NCBI GenBank assembly: GCA_011316305.1
Contig: SAUG01000048.1
Span: 310,001-374,000 of the forward strand
Reading direction: 5' to 3'
DNA: 64,000 bases
Origin: Rusavskia elegans
Taxonomy: Eukaryota > Ascomycota > Lecanoromycetes > Teloschistales > Teloschistaceae
Position numbers and translations under genes: made by a program. Positions within the stretch are counted from its first letter, which is position 1, and every line of letters starts with the position of its first letter. Of the stretch, positions 25,260 to 38,423 are shown piece after piece. The notes under the pieces are model-generated. The model did no database searches, was not told where the DNA came from, and saw only the letters and a list, made by a program, of their open reading frames with translations.

Positions 25260-28200
25260 TTTAATTTTCTAATTATTTAATATTCGGTTTCCTTTTCGCG
25301 TAGTTATATACGGCGTTTCTACTAATAAATATTACCTTTCTAGAACTCTAATAAACTATTACTATATTCGATATATATATATTCCTTCCTCGAGGCTTCG
25401 AGGTTTTTATATTTATTTATTTCTTATATATAATCTTTTATATATAAAAATAATACTATTAAAGCCGTACCTTCGCGATATCGTTAGATATCTATATAGT
25501 AGATATAATTCTTTCTTCCTTTACTACCTCTAATATACTTATATAATTTAGTTATAATATTTTATAATATTACTATAACCTTTTCGAGCGCGGTAACTCG
25601 ATTATATAGTACTACTACCTCTTTTTTTATTACTTTAGCGGCCCGAATTAGGGATTCTTATAGGGTAGTAGTATTTTAAAGTAAAATCGACCGGGACCTA
25701 GGTAGCGGCAGAGTAATATTTCGGGGAAGAATAGGCTTAAGTCCCTGCGTCGATACTAGATTTAAAGGTAGGAGCGGTAGAAGGCTCGACGGCGGTTCCT
25801 TTCGCGTTTTATTTAGTATTAAAGTTAAGGAAGACTAGTTTGACTAGAATAAATAGGGTTTATATCTTAATTTTACTTAATCCTTTATCTTCGACGGCGT
25901 TAATAATAGAATAGTAAAGGGCGAGTATAGTAGTAAAATCTAGGCAGACGAAGGTAATAGAAGTAATAAATCGGAAACCTGTTTTAGTAGATTATTAATA
26001 AGTATATAATACCTATAATTCCGATAATATTTACTTTTATATAAGATATAGTATTAATATTTACTTTTATATTAAATATAGTATTAATATAATTATTAAG
26101 CGATAAAATACTTATAAATAAAGATAGTTTAAATAGTTTATCTATATAGAAGTAGAATAAGAATATAGAACTTAAGTAGAAATTATAGTCGACTACTAGA
26201 AATAGCGAACTACTAACTTTTTATTAGACCGACTTAAGTAACGGAGCTAGCCTAATACCTACTATAGTATCTACTCTAAAATTAGGACGCGTTTTTCGAA
26301 TATAAATATATCCCTTTTATTATATTTTCCCCTCTATACTTACTATACGTTATATACGAGCTTCGGCCTATCTACTATATATAGAACGTAAGCCGTTCTC
26401 GAAACTATATTAAACTCCGCAGATTAGGTATTACTAAACCCTTTTACTAAGGCTATCTTCTATCTATAACTCGAATCTAATTTAATAGCGCGTCTTTTAG
26501 AACCCGATTACTTCCCCTATAAAAAAAGGTACGTATATCTATAATATATTACTATATATACTAATATCTATTAGATTATTTTTATCCTATCGGCTACTCT
26601 AATTATAGGTTCTATACTAGATTTCGAATATAAATACGTAGGGGATAACCTCGGCGGTAATAGATATTCGGATATAGAACTATTACTACTACCTAAAAAA
26701 AGAAGATATATTAAAGGATATAAAGACCTGGATATAATAGCTTATATACCTAGTATATAGTATTACTTTAATATAAATCTAGTAAATTTCTCGTATTCCG
26801 AATAATACCGTTCTTTTACTAACGCGTTATATATAGTATTAGCTTTCGGCCGCCGACTTAGTACTACTTTTTATAAAGATATCTTTCTATAGCGGCGGTA
26901 GCCGAGTTAGTAGAGGTATTAGTAGCTTTAATATATTATTATTACTATTTAAACCTTCCGACTTACTATTATACGGTTACGGATATACTAGTATAAATAG
27001 CTTTATTTAAGAAGGTTACTCTAAATAGAATAAAAGGAACAGAGACGGGATAATAGTATTAGGGCCGAATTCTACGCCGGAATATAAAGACTTAATAGAG
27101 CTAATAAAGGTCCGAGTATTAGCGTAAGTATTTATCTATACTAGCAACGGATTAATAGGCCCCTAGGCCGATAGTATATAGTAGGTCGGCTTTAAAAATA
27201 TAATACTAGAGACTTGGAACGAAGCGTATAAAAACTACCTTCGGGCGAGATTAATTAAGCTACGACCTAGGAATTTCGAGGCTATAAAGGTAAATTATAA
27301 GTTATATAGATAAAATAGTTCTATTAATAATACTAGATTTTTATAGTACTATAAAACTTCTATATTTAGGCTATATATTATATCCGGAATATAATAAAGG
27401 ACTACTTTAACTAGCTATCGGACGACTTAGAGAGATTACGATATATCCGATATTTATTTAATAACGACCTGTTTCTAATAGAAGAAGTTAATATTATAAA
27501 TACCTAAATTAGATCTTAGGTAATGATTACTAAAAGCAGCAGCTAAAATACAGGATATTTTCAGCTTTAATACTTAGGAAAGCTATTAGTAAACTATTTT
27601 TTTCCGATAGTAAAGACTGGAATTTAGGATATAACGATTCTATAATAGAGTTTTTCGACCTATTAACTAATAGATATATTGCTTTCGTTTATACGCTGCT
27701 TAAATATACTATAGCGGAATAAGTAATACTAGATAATAAAACGACGAAGTTTAAAGGCGTCGATTATATAGATAGTAAGTATATTATATTACTATATTAT
27801 TATAATATTTTAGTATATAACTAACGAGTACTAATATCTAGAACCTTTTAAATACTACTTCGACTAGTAGAATATTCTCCCCGATAACGTTTAGAGTACT
27901 ATTACTAAATATATCTAGAAATAGGTAATCGGATAGAATAGATACGTACCGCCTAATCTAAGGAAGAAAAGAAAAAGTAAGTTATTAAATACTTTCGATA
28001 GAAGGGATTACGCGGAAATTTTAAATAATACTAATATCTCGATACCTATATAATAGAAATCTAGGTTTCTAGATAAAACCGACTTAGTATAGATATATCT
28101 AAAGTACTAAGCTCGTATTACTTCTACTAATTGATAAACTCGAATAGTCTTTTAGTAAAGCTTTTAATTAGCGAGTACGTTACCGAAATAGAAATCGGAA

Positions 28201-28401
28201 ACGAATACTAGTAAGTAGTACCTATACCAGTATAAAAGTAATAAGTCTAATATACTATAGCCGTTATTCGATAAAGATAATAGAATAAATATATATATTC
28301 TACTTTATTTAGCGTTTATTTAAAATAAGCTAACTTTTATAATAGTTAGTTATATCGGAATTATAGGGTATCGACGGCGAAAATAATCCGAATTCTATTT
28401 T
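25260..28401 (+). other. RIP-degraded DNA with scattered plus-strand coding remains
   Basis: Protein-like plus-strand stretches with only TAA and TAG stops appear near 27110-27350, 27560-27760 and 27850-28380. They are suggestive of one or more genes, but I recognise no domain. No RNA gene is visible and no repeat boundary could be paired with a copy elsewhere in the window. Confidence 0.35.
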
Positions 28402-28437
28402 CTACGCTAGTACCTACGCTAGTACCTATAGTAGGGC
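28402..28437 (+). repeat. 12-bp tandem repeat, two units plus one decayed
   Basis: Unit CTACGCTAGTAC at 28402 and 28414, with a diverged third at 28426 (CTATAGTAGGGC). The unit resembles that of 12389-12460, whose decayed fifth unit (CTATATAAGGGC) also resembles the third unit here. This hints that the 28.4-kb region may be a distant relative of the helicase-like stratum. Confidence 0.65.
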
Positions 28438-29429
28438 CGAAGTCGAATCTATAGAAAAAGTATATAATATTATAAGAGTATCGGATTTATTAGTATATAT
28501 TAATATACTCTATAGAAAGACTAGTTTAGATCTTTTAATAGGACGAACGCTATCGAAAGATCCTATAGGAAAACTATTATAACCGGCTATAAAAAAACTA
28601 ATACTAGCGATATTATAGTTTTAGGCGAAGGTTTATCAGCCGGAATACTAGGTACTATATAAACGGGTAGTATAATAGAAGTACGCCTTTATTAGATATA
28701 AGAGGTAGATAATAGTATATTATACGTAATATACCAGGTAAAAGATATTAGTTAGCTACCGAAGAGGAAGTTAATATATTTAGACTAGGATTTAGAAATA
28801 GTACTTAAATCTTACGGTATTACTAAAAAGTTAAAAAAGGGCTAGTAAACCTAGTAATAGGTTTTAGATACCTAATAAGGAGCTATTATAAATAAAGCGG
28901 CTTAAAAGGAATAGAAAGAGATACTAGATAGTAGGCTAGGAATTACGAAAGGTACGAGGATTTAGTTCTCGGATACTAATATTCTGCCGTACTTAAATAT
29001 AGCGGAATAAATTTATAATTATATACTTATTATAAGGTTATTAAATATATAGTATTCGAGCTATATAATAAAAGCTAGCTATCCTAATTATAATAATAGC
29101 TCTAGATACTAAATATACGTTTATTATAAAGTAAAGCGATTATTCTATCGAATATATAGTTATTAGACCTACTATAGCGACTACCGACTAGTAAAGTAGT
29201 AGAAAATCTTAAATAACTTAAAAGACTTAGGTAGATTAGATAGCTTAAGTAATTTAGAAGACTTAGGTAGATTAGGTAACTTAAGCGACTTAGACGGCTT
29301 AATAAACTAAAAGCGGCTAAGTCTATTTTTAAAGAATAGATATAAACCAATCTGAAGATAAGCGGCTAAGCGGCTGAACGTGGATTAAACGGCTTCAAGC
29401 CGGTTTTGGGGAATGCTGATAACTTCTAG
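28438..29429 (+). other. Unassigned sequence before the gypsy pol relic
   Basis: Plus-strand protein-like remains continue to about 29090 without a recognisable domain. At about 29345-29425 a short patch keeps many TpG and CpA (for example GGCTGAACGTGG) and contains short GCGGCTAA repeats. It ends where the gypsy frame becomes readable, so it may mark a junction where the gypsy element is 5'-truncated or inserted. Confidence 0.35.
29224..29295 (+). repeat. 36-bp tandem duplication
   Basis: Two adjacent copies, 29224-29259 and 29260-29295, both beginning GACTTAGGTAGATTAG and differing at a few sites, mostly RIP-type. Within each unit there is a shorter internal repetition of CTTA-containing words. 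Confidence 0.75.
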
Positions 29430-32400
29430 GGCGGGTCCTATTTATAATATATTATAGGATAAATTTATAGCTATTCGGAAATACCTTTCTAGTATATTAG
29501 AAAAGAGGTAGATCTATCTATTAAATAGCTCCACCGGATTTTTTATTTTATTTATAAAGAAACCGGACGGTAGCCTAAAATTTTATATCGACTACTATAT
29601 ACTTAATAATATTATAATTAAAAATAAATATCTATTACTTTTTCCATTCGAAGTACTAGACCGATTAATATATACGCGACGGTATACTAAAATTAATATT
29701 CGAAATATCTACTATTATATTTATATTAATAAGGGTAATAAATAGAAAACGGTCTTTCGTATTTAATATAGCTAGTACGAGTATTAGATAATACTTTTTA
29801 ACTTTATTAATACGCCTGCGATCTTCTAGTCTTATATTAATAATACTTTAAAACTTTATTTCAACGACTTTTACGTAGTTTATTTCGATAATATCTTAAT
29901 TTATTTATAGACGGAAGAGAAAAACTAGATAAATATTTATAAAGTACTTAGAGCTTAATTTACCTACCGGCTATATATAAAGCTTTCGAAATACGCGTTT
30001 AATTAAATAGAAGTTATATTTCTTGAATTTATTATCGGGAAAAAGAATATATAAATAAAATAGTCGAGAACTGAAGTATTAATAGATTAGCCTATACTTT
30101 AGAATATAAAGGATATCTTAGTATTTCTAAGCTTTATAGAATTTTATAGATATTTTATTAGAGGTTTTTTTTAAATTATAGCTCCCCCAATAAATTTAAT
30201 AAAAGGAGCGAAGAAAGGCGCCCTAAGAATTCTTTTTAAATAGTCTAAAAACGCGTAGAAGGCTTTTAATAAATTTAGTTATATTTTTATAAATACTTCT
30301 ATCCTAGGATATATTAATTAGAAAGCTAAAACTTATATAGAAACCAACGTATTAAATCGAATCGTTGGTAGAATTATATACTAGCGATATAAAGATATAT
30401 AATAATATTCTATTATTTTTATAAACTATAAATTTTAAGGCGTAGAGGTTCGTTAGAATATATAGAATTAGAAATTATATATAGTTATTTAATACTGTAA
30501 AAATTTATAATAATGTTTATAAGATAGTATAAAATCTATCTATAAATTTATAGATTATGAAAATTGCTATTTTATATAAATTAAAGATTATAATCCGAGA
30601 TAAATTCGATAGATTTAAAGGTTTATAGTATTCGATTTCTATATTAAATGGTAAAAAAGTAAATTTAATTCTACCGATAGTCCTTTTAGGCGGCTAGATA
30701 TTATAAAACCGGATAGAAACGAGGAAAATAATAACTTCTTCCTATCTACTTTTTAGAATAAACTTCGTATACGCGATTTATAGCTAGAAGTCTAAGAGAA
30801 TACTAGTATTCTGGTAACTATTTATTTAACTACTATACTTGCTAATATAGAGTTAAATAATTATTTTAATATTTATACTAGAACCTTACGCCTTTTAGTA
30901 TAGAAGGTTCTTGAAAGTAAAAAGATATATTTGGATATACCCGAGCCTATAGTAGTCTAGCTTACGAGATTAGAGTCTAATAGTAATTTTATAACTAATA
31001 AAGGTTTGAAAAAGAAATTTTCTAAACCGCTCGGATAAACTCGCTAGAGTAGATCGGAAGATAATCTTTTTTATAGAAAATCTATAGTTTATATTTCTAA
31101 AGACCTATCTACTAGAGAGAAAATACTATATATTTATAAAAATAATCTATTTATAGATTCCTTTATTACTAAACGGATTTTAGATTCGATTAAATATAAA
31201 TATTATTCGCCGGGAATAGATAAAGAAATTAAGAAATATATTTATATATATTCTATTTACTAAAAGATATATATCTATTATTTTAAACCCTATAGAATAT
31301 TTAATCTCATTTCGCCTAGAAGAGAAAATCTATTTTCTTCTATAATAATAGATTTTATTACCGATCTTCCGCCTATAAAGAATCCGTATACGGATAAAAT
31401 AAGCGATATTATCTATATATTTACCGATAAATTAATATATTATAGAAAATATATTATAATAAGAAAAAATCTAAATATTAAAAGTTTAGCGGATTTTTTT
31501 TAGTCTAAATTCGTCTATAATTATAGTATAATACGAGATTTAATTTTAGATTGAAGGTTTATATTAGTAACTTCAAGTAAACGTTTCTATATTATTTAGA
31601 TATAAAGCGGAAGCTTAGTATAGCCTATTATTTCCAAATAGACGGATAAATAAAACGCTAAAATGAAACACTAGAATATTATTTATTAGTTTATCATAAC
31701 TTTAAATAAAATAATTAGCCTGAATCACTTTCTGTAGCGATATAAAAATATATTAATAGTAAATATATATTAACTAGCAGAAGTTCGAATAAACTTCAAT
31801 AAAGTTATATATTTTATTTAGATTAGGTTCCTAAAGATAGAAACTCTAAAAAGAAAGTATTCCTAGCTACCGAAAAAGTAGATTAGTTATAACGTAGTCA
31901 CGTAGTAGGAATTACTTGAAAGGTTTAAAGTAAAAGGTTAAAGAATAATAGGTAAAATAATATAACCGCTATTATAAAGATTTATTTTTTATTAAAAGAA
32001 ATAAAATTCTTTTACGGAGTATTAATATACCTTTTATACTTTTAGATCTAAAAAGAAGATAGACTATAAATAATTAGGTTCCTTTAAAAAAGTTAGCTCG
32101 TAGACGTATAAATTAGACCTACCGGAATTATTTAAAACTATCTATTTTACTTTTTATATATCTTTATTAGAGCTTTAGTATTCGCGAGATAATAAGGATT
32201 CGGAACCTTAGCCTATTCTAATAGAAGGTGAAAAAAAGGAATAGAAAGTCGAGGAAATTTTAGAAATTTATATAAAGCGAAATAAGCCCGAGTATTTCGT
32301 TTAATAGGTCGATTCGTTACTTTATAAAAGGTTTTAGAAGCCTATCGAGAATCTAGCTAATACTAAAGGGGCTATTAAAACTTTTAAAACCCAAAGGACT

Positions 32401-32460
32401 TTTAATAAACCTAATATAAATATAAAGAAAAGAAGTAGATATTATAAAATATAATTATCA
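29430..32460 (+). pseudogene. Ty3/gypsy chromovirus pol relic
   Basis: One plus-strand frame of about 1,000 codons (same phase at 29554, 29881, 31141 and 32248) carries the gypsy order. Reverse transcriptase shows K-K-P-D-G-S-L near 29557 and an active-site box Y-F-D-N at 29881 (YxDD with one Asp lost to RIP). RNase H and connection follow to about 30700. A zinc-binding-type N-terminal integrase region is near 31120-31270, and the catalytic core with a D-F-x-x-D-L-P segment is near 31350-31500. A chromodomain at 32248-32400 shows V-E-E-I-L-x and P-E-Y-F-V. The chromodomain marks the chromovirus branch, which targets integration to modified histones. Stops are RIP-type. No gag or LTRs could be paired, so the element appears incomplete. 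Confidence 0.85.
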
Positions 32461-33816
32461 AGGTATAGAAGTCGGCTAAAGTAATAGATATAGGCTATTC
32501 GGCTAAAAAAATTCTATTTTCTATTTTTTAAAAAGAAACCGCGTATTTTGAACTATTCTAAAATACCGAGAAATAAGCTATAAAGAAAGTTATTAACTAT
32601 AAATTTACTTTCGTAAATTATAGAACTACTAATAACGCCCTTTCTATTTCTATCTTTATTTTCCTTTTCTTTTACTAAAGAAACGTCGATCGGTATAGCG
32701 GCCGAAAACCTAATAAAAGAAATAGTACGGAGAACAGTATGGTACTTTATAGAAATAGAAATAGAAATAGAAATAGAAATAGAAATAGGAACGATATAAA
32801 TAAACTGAAAACCGGTATAAATTTATACTAGCTATAAATATATAACTAAAGAAAAATGAAAATCGATATCTATACTAGTAAAGTATAGACGGAGATCTAG
32901 AAAAGTATTTAAAGGCGTATAGATAATAAAAGTAACAGAGCCGGAAATTTAAAAGGGTATATATTCTATAGTACCGACTGGATTAAATTTAGCTATAGCT
33001 TATTCTTTTATAAAAAGGTTATTCGAATAACTTTAAATATAATCTATAAGTTAATTTATAGTACTATTCTATAATTACGATCCCTATATTAAAAACTTTA
33101 AAGAAACGAACGGCGTTACGTATAAGAAATTATTATTTTAATAAAGCCGTATCTTCTTCGTATATATAATAGCGAGAAGAATAATAACTATATTTTATTT
33201 AGTATCTAGAAGGCTCTTAGTAGATCGTTTCGGGCTCGAATTAGACCCGCTATATATATTAATAGTACTAGATACGAATTTTATTTAGAGTAGTTTTCTC
33301 TACGATTATATTATATAGCTGCGGCTATAGTATAAAGTTTTCGTTATATTAAAATAGGCTTAGAGCTATAATAGCTAATTTTTTATTTTAAAATTTCTTA
33401 AACTATATCTATAATTAGCTATACTATATAGTAAATAGTATATAAAAGTATAGATAGAAAGAAATATAACTTTCCTATATATCTAGACAGGTTATATACT
33501 TCCTATACTACAAATATATTTAATTTCCATCTATACTTCGCGGGTAAATAAAGAAAAAATAATTATAATAAAGGAAATAATATAGAAAATTAGATTTAGA
33601 AATCTTATACGATATATATTTAAAATACGTTATAATATAGAAATATACGTTCCTTAAATTATATATTAGAAGTAAATAAGACGAAAATATAATATAAATA
33701 AAATAAAAATATATCTAAAATTCTATAGAGGAATAATATATATTATAAATAAAAGGTATATACATCGTTTATACTAAAGAAATACGATAAAAAAGAAAAA
33801 AAAAAGATTAAAAGTA
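32461..33816 (+). other. Decayed sequence after the chromodomain
   Basis: The 3' end and 3' LTR of the gypsy element should be here, but I found no matching second LTR. Protein-like plus-strand pieces occur near 32600-32800 and 32930-33400 without a known domain. The last 250 bases are very A-rich. Confidence 0.35.
32749..32789 (+). repeat. Hexanucleotide microsatellite (ATAGAA)n
   Basis: About seven tandem ATAGAA units. RIP does not affect this motif because it contains neither CpA nor TpG. Confidence 0.9.
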
Positions 33817-33828
33817 GAAGTAATATTA

Positions 33829-34804
33829 TTTAGTTATTTGTTTTGGTTTTGGTACCCGGTAAACCAGTGGTTCGCTAAGTAAATTAAACGTTAATATACC
33901 AGTATTAAATATACCGTAGCAGAATTTATATCGTAGTTCAGTTAATATAAATAACGATTCTTTCTATAGAATTTGGATTTAAATTTACTTAGTAATATAA
34001 CGTATCTTTCTACCGATAACTTAACTAACGTAGAAATTTTTAGAGATAAGTATACCTCGCAGTTATCGTTTCTTTTTCTTTTACTAGTAATAAAAGCCCT
34101 TCGTAAATACTATAACTTACTAAAAGTTTTTATATACGTATATACTCCCGTAATAGCTATAGCTATAAACTAAACTAGACGGTAGTATATCCGTAATAAC
34201 TATTTCTATCTATATAGTCGTCGACTATCTCGTTATAGCTAGAGTAACCTATTTCGACTTTAATCTAAATTTTTTCTTTACTGCCTTTAAAACGCGCTAT
34301 CCGACCTCCTTACTTTTCTTTAATCTAATTAACCGAGTAAAGCTTCTAGCCGTAGTAGCTAGTATACTGCCTAGAGATCCTTTTAAAGTTAGATAGGCTA
34401 AAAAGTATTTTAATAGCTTAGTAGAGCGTTTAGGTACAGGTTATACGATAGATACGGCTAATTACTTTACAGTATAGCAGGTAGATATAGCGGATTCTCC
34501 TAATTATTTATAACGTCGAGGAAGGACTAGATAAATAGTATTTAAACTGGACCGAAGACTGCGAGTAACAAAGTTATACTTATATAGTAGAGGATTCGTA
34601 ATCGAATAAAGAAGGAAGTAGTTAAATAGAAGTAATTAACTACGTTATAAACCTTGCCTAAAGAACTATATATCTTTAGCTATAAGAATTTCTTTATATA
34701 TAAAATATAATTATTATTACCGTATGAAACGTTAATAAAATATATATATATTAATATAAATATAAAAACTCAGTATAACCCCAAATAGGAGTCTTCCAGA
34801 AAAG
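33829..34804 (+). mobile_element. H-family repeat, copy H1 (unclassified)
   Basis: Copies H1, H2 (38424-39403, inverted) and H3 (46251-47182) share both ends: TTTAGTTATTTGTTTTGG at one and CCAAATAGG...CCAGAAAAG at the other. H1 is flanked by GAAGTAATATTA at 33817-33828 and 34805-34816. Duplications differ in length among copies (12, 14 and 11 bp), which suggests target-primed retroposition rather than a cut-and-paste transposase. A plus-strand frame from about 34235 to 34500 is shared by all three copies at the protein level, beginning F-F-T-A-F-K-x-R-Y-P near 34275. I do not recognise it. A near-palindrome around AACCAGTGGTTC lies close to the first end. Confidence 0.75.
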
Positions 34805-34816
34805 GAAGTAATATTA

Positions 34817-35297
34817 TAAATATATATCTATCGGACGCGCGGCTTTTTATATATAGTTTTAAAGCAATTAATAGTATATATATATATACATTATAATAGT
34901 ATTTCGTATATATATAATTCTATTTTAAATTTAATAAAAAGTCTAAAGATTGACTTAAAAGTATAAATACGAAAATAAATTATCTATTTCTATACCGTAT
35001 CCAATTCGTATTATACGAATTAAACAATAGATATTATATAAAGATTCGAAATAAATCCTAGTAGAGAAAAGTATAACTATAAAACCGGAAAGATTTACTA
35101 TATTATAAAGTTATAGTTAAGCCTTTTAGAATACTAAGCGCGCTAGTAGCTAGTAGCTCTAATAGAGTAAAAACTCTATACGAAGAGAGTTCTTCTCGCT
35201 ATTAATTAGTTCTACTATCTAATAGATTTATTCCTCGCATCTATCTACTACGCAGTCCCGTAAACGGAGCCTTGGCTTTATATTATATTAAATTTAA
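34817..35297. other. Decayed AT-rich DNA
   Basis: No gene or RNA is recognisable. The last part, about 35100-35290, keeps some CpA and TpG and contains a GAAGAGAGTTCTTC inverted repeat at 35178-35191. It may include diverged H-family sequence leading into the next fragment. Confidence 0.35.
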
Positions 35298-35441
35298 TCA
35301 TATTTTATAGAACCGTTATTTGCGTCACCTGAACTGGAATATAAGTTCTGCTACCGTATATTCAATGCTGGTACACCAACGCTTGATTTGTTTACCGAAC
35401 CACTGGTTCACCGGGCACCAAAGCCAAAACAAATAACTAAA
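35298..35441 (-). mobile_element. H-family fragment, inverted, lightly mutated
   Basis: The last 140 bases are the reverse complement of the first 140 bases of H1 (33829-33967), and close the region at CAAATAACTAAA. Unlike H1, this fragment keeps many CpA and TpG (for example TTGCGTCACCTGAACTGG), so it shows what the family looked like before RIP. Seen with H1 it looks like a long terminal inverted repeat, but H1 has its own complete ends and duplication. It is better read as a separate truncated copy. Confidence 0.65.
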
Positions 35442-36252
35442 TAAAATAATTTTAAAATAATATCGTTAATAACTAAATCATATATTTAAATATCTATATA
35501 GAACCGAAAATAAAGATTATATCGGTCGAATTTATTTTATTAGAAAGAACTTTGATAGTATAGATTAAAGTTAGATTATTTTTAAAATCTAGAAATTAAT
35601 CTATTTTTAAAGCTTTTTTCTTCTAGTTAATAGAATACCGGAGAAATACTCTAATAATATAGCTAAAAAGTATTTTATATTTTAAAAGTAATTTATTACT
35701 ATACCGGAATTAAATTTAAAAGATAAATTTATAAATATTTATTTTTACTATCGATAGAAAAGTAAAAATTTATTAAAACCTTTCTATACTATTGAAATCG
35801 TAATTTAGTTTATTATCCGGAATATAAAAAATTTCCACCTTTTATAGTTATCGGCGTCCATTTATAGTAGACTCGAGATTTTTATATATAGCCGTTAGTA
35901 TTTCGAATAATTAATAAATAAAAAGGTTTTATCTATACTAGTTTTAATTTTTATCGATATTTATAGTATATTTCGAATTATATATCGATTACTATTAGGT
36001 ATTTTCAATACTACTATATCTTTTAGAATTAGTATAAAAAGAAAAGATAGGCTAATATATAATCTCTAAATAAATCTATTTCTATTATTTATTTCATCAT
36101 TCTATAACTATTTTATCAATTTTCTCTATTAGTTCTAGGCTTTTTTATAAATAATTTCGGCGATATTATTCGTATATTATAATTTTTACTAGAAATATTT
36201 GCCTAGAATATTCCGATAATTTTTAAAAGAGAAAATTAGACGCCTATAGTTA
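35442..36252. other. Decayed AT-rich DNA, nothing recognised
   Basis: CpA-poor sequence without a readable long frame, RNA gene or repeat match in the window. It ends at the TTATT target site of element D. Confidence 0.4.
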
Positions 36253-36257
36253 TTATT

Positions 36258-36433
36258 TGTTGGAAGTACGTGTTACGTACAACAGCTGTACCAAGGCGCC
36301 AAGGGCGCTAGTGCCAATCAAATCTAGTTGCTTTAGACGTTAAGGCCCTGCTATTTTCTTTTTATATATTTAAATTAGACGACAGCCCGTTTTAGTAAAT
36401 CAAGTTTAATATTTTATATATATAATTTTAATA
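36258..36433 (+). repeat. 5' LTR of element D
   Basis: 176 bp. The outer end, TGTTGGAAGTACGTGTTACG, is unmutated. The inner end, TTTTAATA, is RIP-converted. Confidence 0.94.
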
Positions 36434-38423
36434 GATTATAATTTCGAAAACTCTGACCGAATTAGTTTATAATAGTTATTATTTATATCCGCGTGTATTA
36501 TATCTTTATATTTAATTCCTTTACGCCTGTATTGAATCTTTTATTTTATCTACCCTTCGGTAGATCCGATATATATTAAACCGTATAAAGTATTTAATAC
36601 GGCGAACGACGAAGTCTATAGTTATACTACTATCTATAGATACCCCGGTAACTGCCGGAATTATAAATCGCTAAGTAGACCTTTTTATCTTATTTTATAA
36701 CTCTTTCTAGCCGTTTAAACCCTGTCCTTTTTACTTTCGGATAGAATATAAATCGCTAATTTACTACGTATAGGGACGTTACTATAGAGATATTACGCTA
36801 GTTATACGATAGTTAGACTTTCGAAATATAATCTTTATAATTATTTGTTCTATATTCTACTATCTAGCTAATACTAGCCTTCGACGTATATTCTATAATA
36901 ATCCAAATAGCCGAGCTTCTGCTAGCTATTATAAATAAATATAGAAAGCGATTGCCTAGCTAATTTAGTATAGACTAGGACCTCTATAAAATAGGGAGGC
37001 TAGTAGACTATATTCCTAGCTATTATATTTTTTCTAACCTTCTAACGGTCTAAACGAGCTTTTATTATTTCTAAACTAACTATCTCGCCTCTAGAACTAG
37101 AACTATCGAGTCTAGCTTTCGGCTTTACTAACTATATTATCTAGTTCTAAATAATATAAAATCTCGAAGCTTTCTATTTATTATTAAAGACAATTATATT
37201 ATTTTAACTTTCGAAACTTTATCTAATCTATTCTGAACTTTATATCTACTTCTATTTTATAATTATTATTAATACCTTATACTAATCTTTCTAATCTTAA
37301 AAGTTTTAAATAATATTTTTTTAAAGACTACCTAATAACTTCCGGGTAAGCTAAACTGTCTATAATTTCTAATTTTCTATCGAAGACTATAGAATTCTAT
37401 ATAACTAATAGTAAATCGATTTTACTAACTAAAGTTATCTATATCCGGACTCTAATTACTATCTATTAAATTTACTTTCTATTATATTCGAAGATAACCT
37501 GGACTTTTTTATTATTTTTAGTCCTTTTCTAATATTTCTAAATTCGAACGATCTATTTAACTTCGAAGATATTATACTTTCTAGATATTTACTTTTAGAT
37601 TCTCCTTCGGATTTACTTCTTTATAATACTATTCCTCGCGGTATTCTATAATCTAGTCCTAAATTTAGCGATATAATTACCTCTATAGTAAAAACTATAG
37701 ATAATACTAAATAAATAGGCTCTAGCTACTCTATTGATATAATTTTAAAACTTAAAACCCGCTCGGACTAAAAAAAATAGGAGGAAGCTATTATATAGCC
37801 TATTTTATTTTTAATAATTTCCGAGCTGCTATTAAAGGTTCCTTACCCCGGCTCCTTTTAACTATAAAAAAGAACGTATAGAATATATCGATATAGTAAT
37901 TAAGACGACCTATAGTACTAACGCTAAAAATTTTATTAAAAATATTATATAAGATATTAATAAAATATTAGATAAATTCTAAATATAAGATAGAATCTAT
38001 TATACCGGTAAATTTATAAAACACGACGTCTAGCTAGATACTTTCTATTATAATAGCTCTTTCGAGAGTATAGAAGCTTATATAGCTATTTTCGCGAGTT
38101 TACTAATAGAATTATAGCTATAGATATTATTATTTTAGACAGCTTTTTTATTTTAATCTTCCTTTATTTCTAAATCTTATTTATCTAAAATCTTATTACT
38201 TTTAGTAATAAATATAAATAAAGATAGAAGGTAGTTATTCTAGATAAAACTATTAGTAAAGGAATATCGCTTATATAGTAATAGTAAGTCTACTACTACT
38301 AGAACTAAGACTTTTCTATCTATAAATAATCTAAATAAAGGAATTATTAAAGACGACTACAATTTCTACTATGACTAAAATAGCTATATAAAGGATACCT
38401 ACTATAGTCTATATTCTAAATTA

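Noticed and set aside
29102..29350. 82-codon minus-strand ORF rich in Ser, Leu and Tyr
   Set aside because: Its repeating S-R-L-S-Y-L-I-Y-L pattern is the antisense reading of the 36-bp tandem repeat. There are no supporting homologues or neighbours.
33973..34173. 66-codon plus-strand ORF starting with a surviving ATG
   Set aside because: It lies inside H1 but in a different frame from the one conserved among H copies, and H2 has a small indel in the same place. Probably chance.
33829..35441. A 1.6-kb DNA transposon with 140-bp terminal inverted repeats
   Set aside because: The two ends are indeed inverted copies, but H1 has its own second terminus and a 12-bp duplication ending at 34816. 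The far end is better explained as a separate H fragment.
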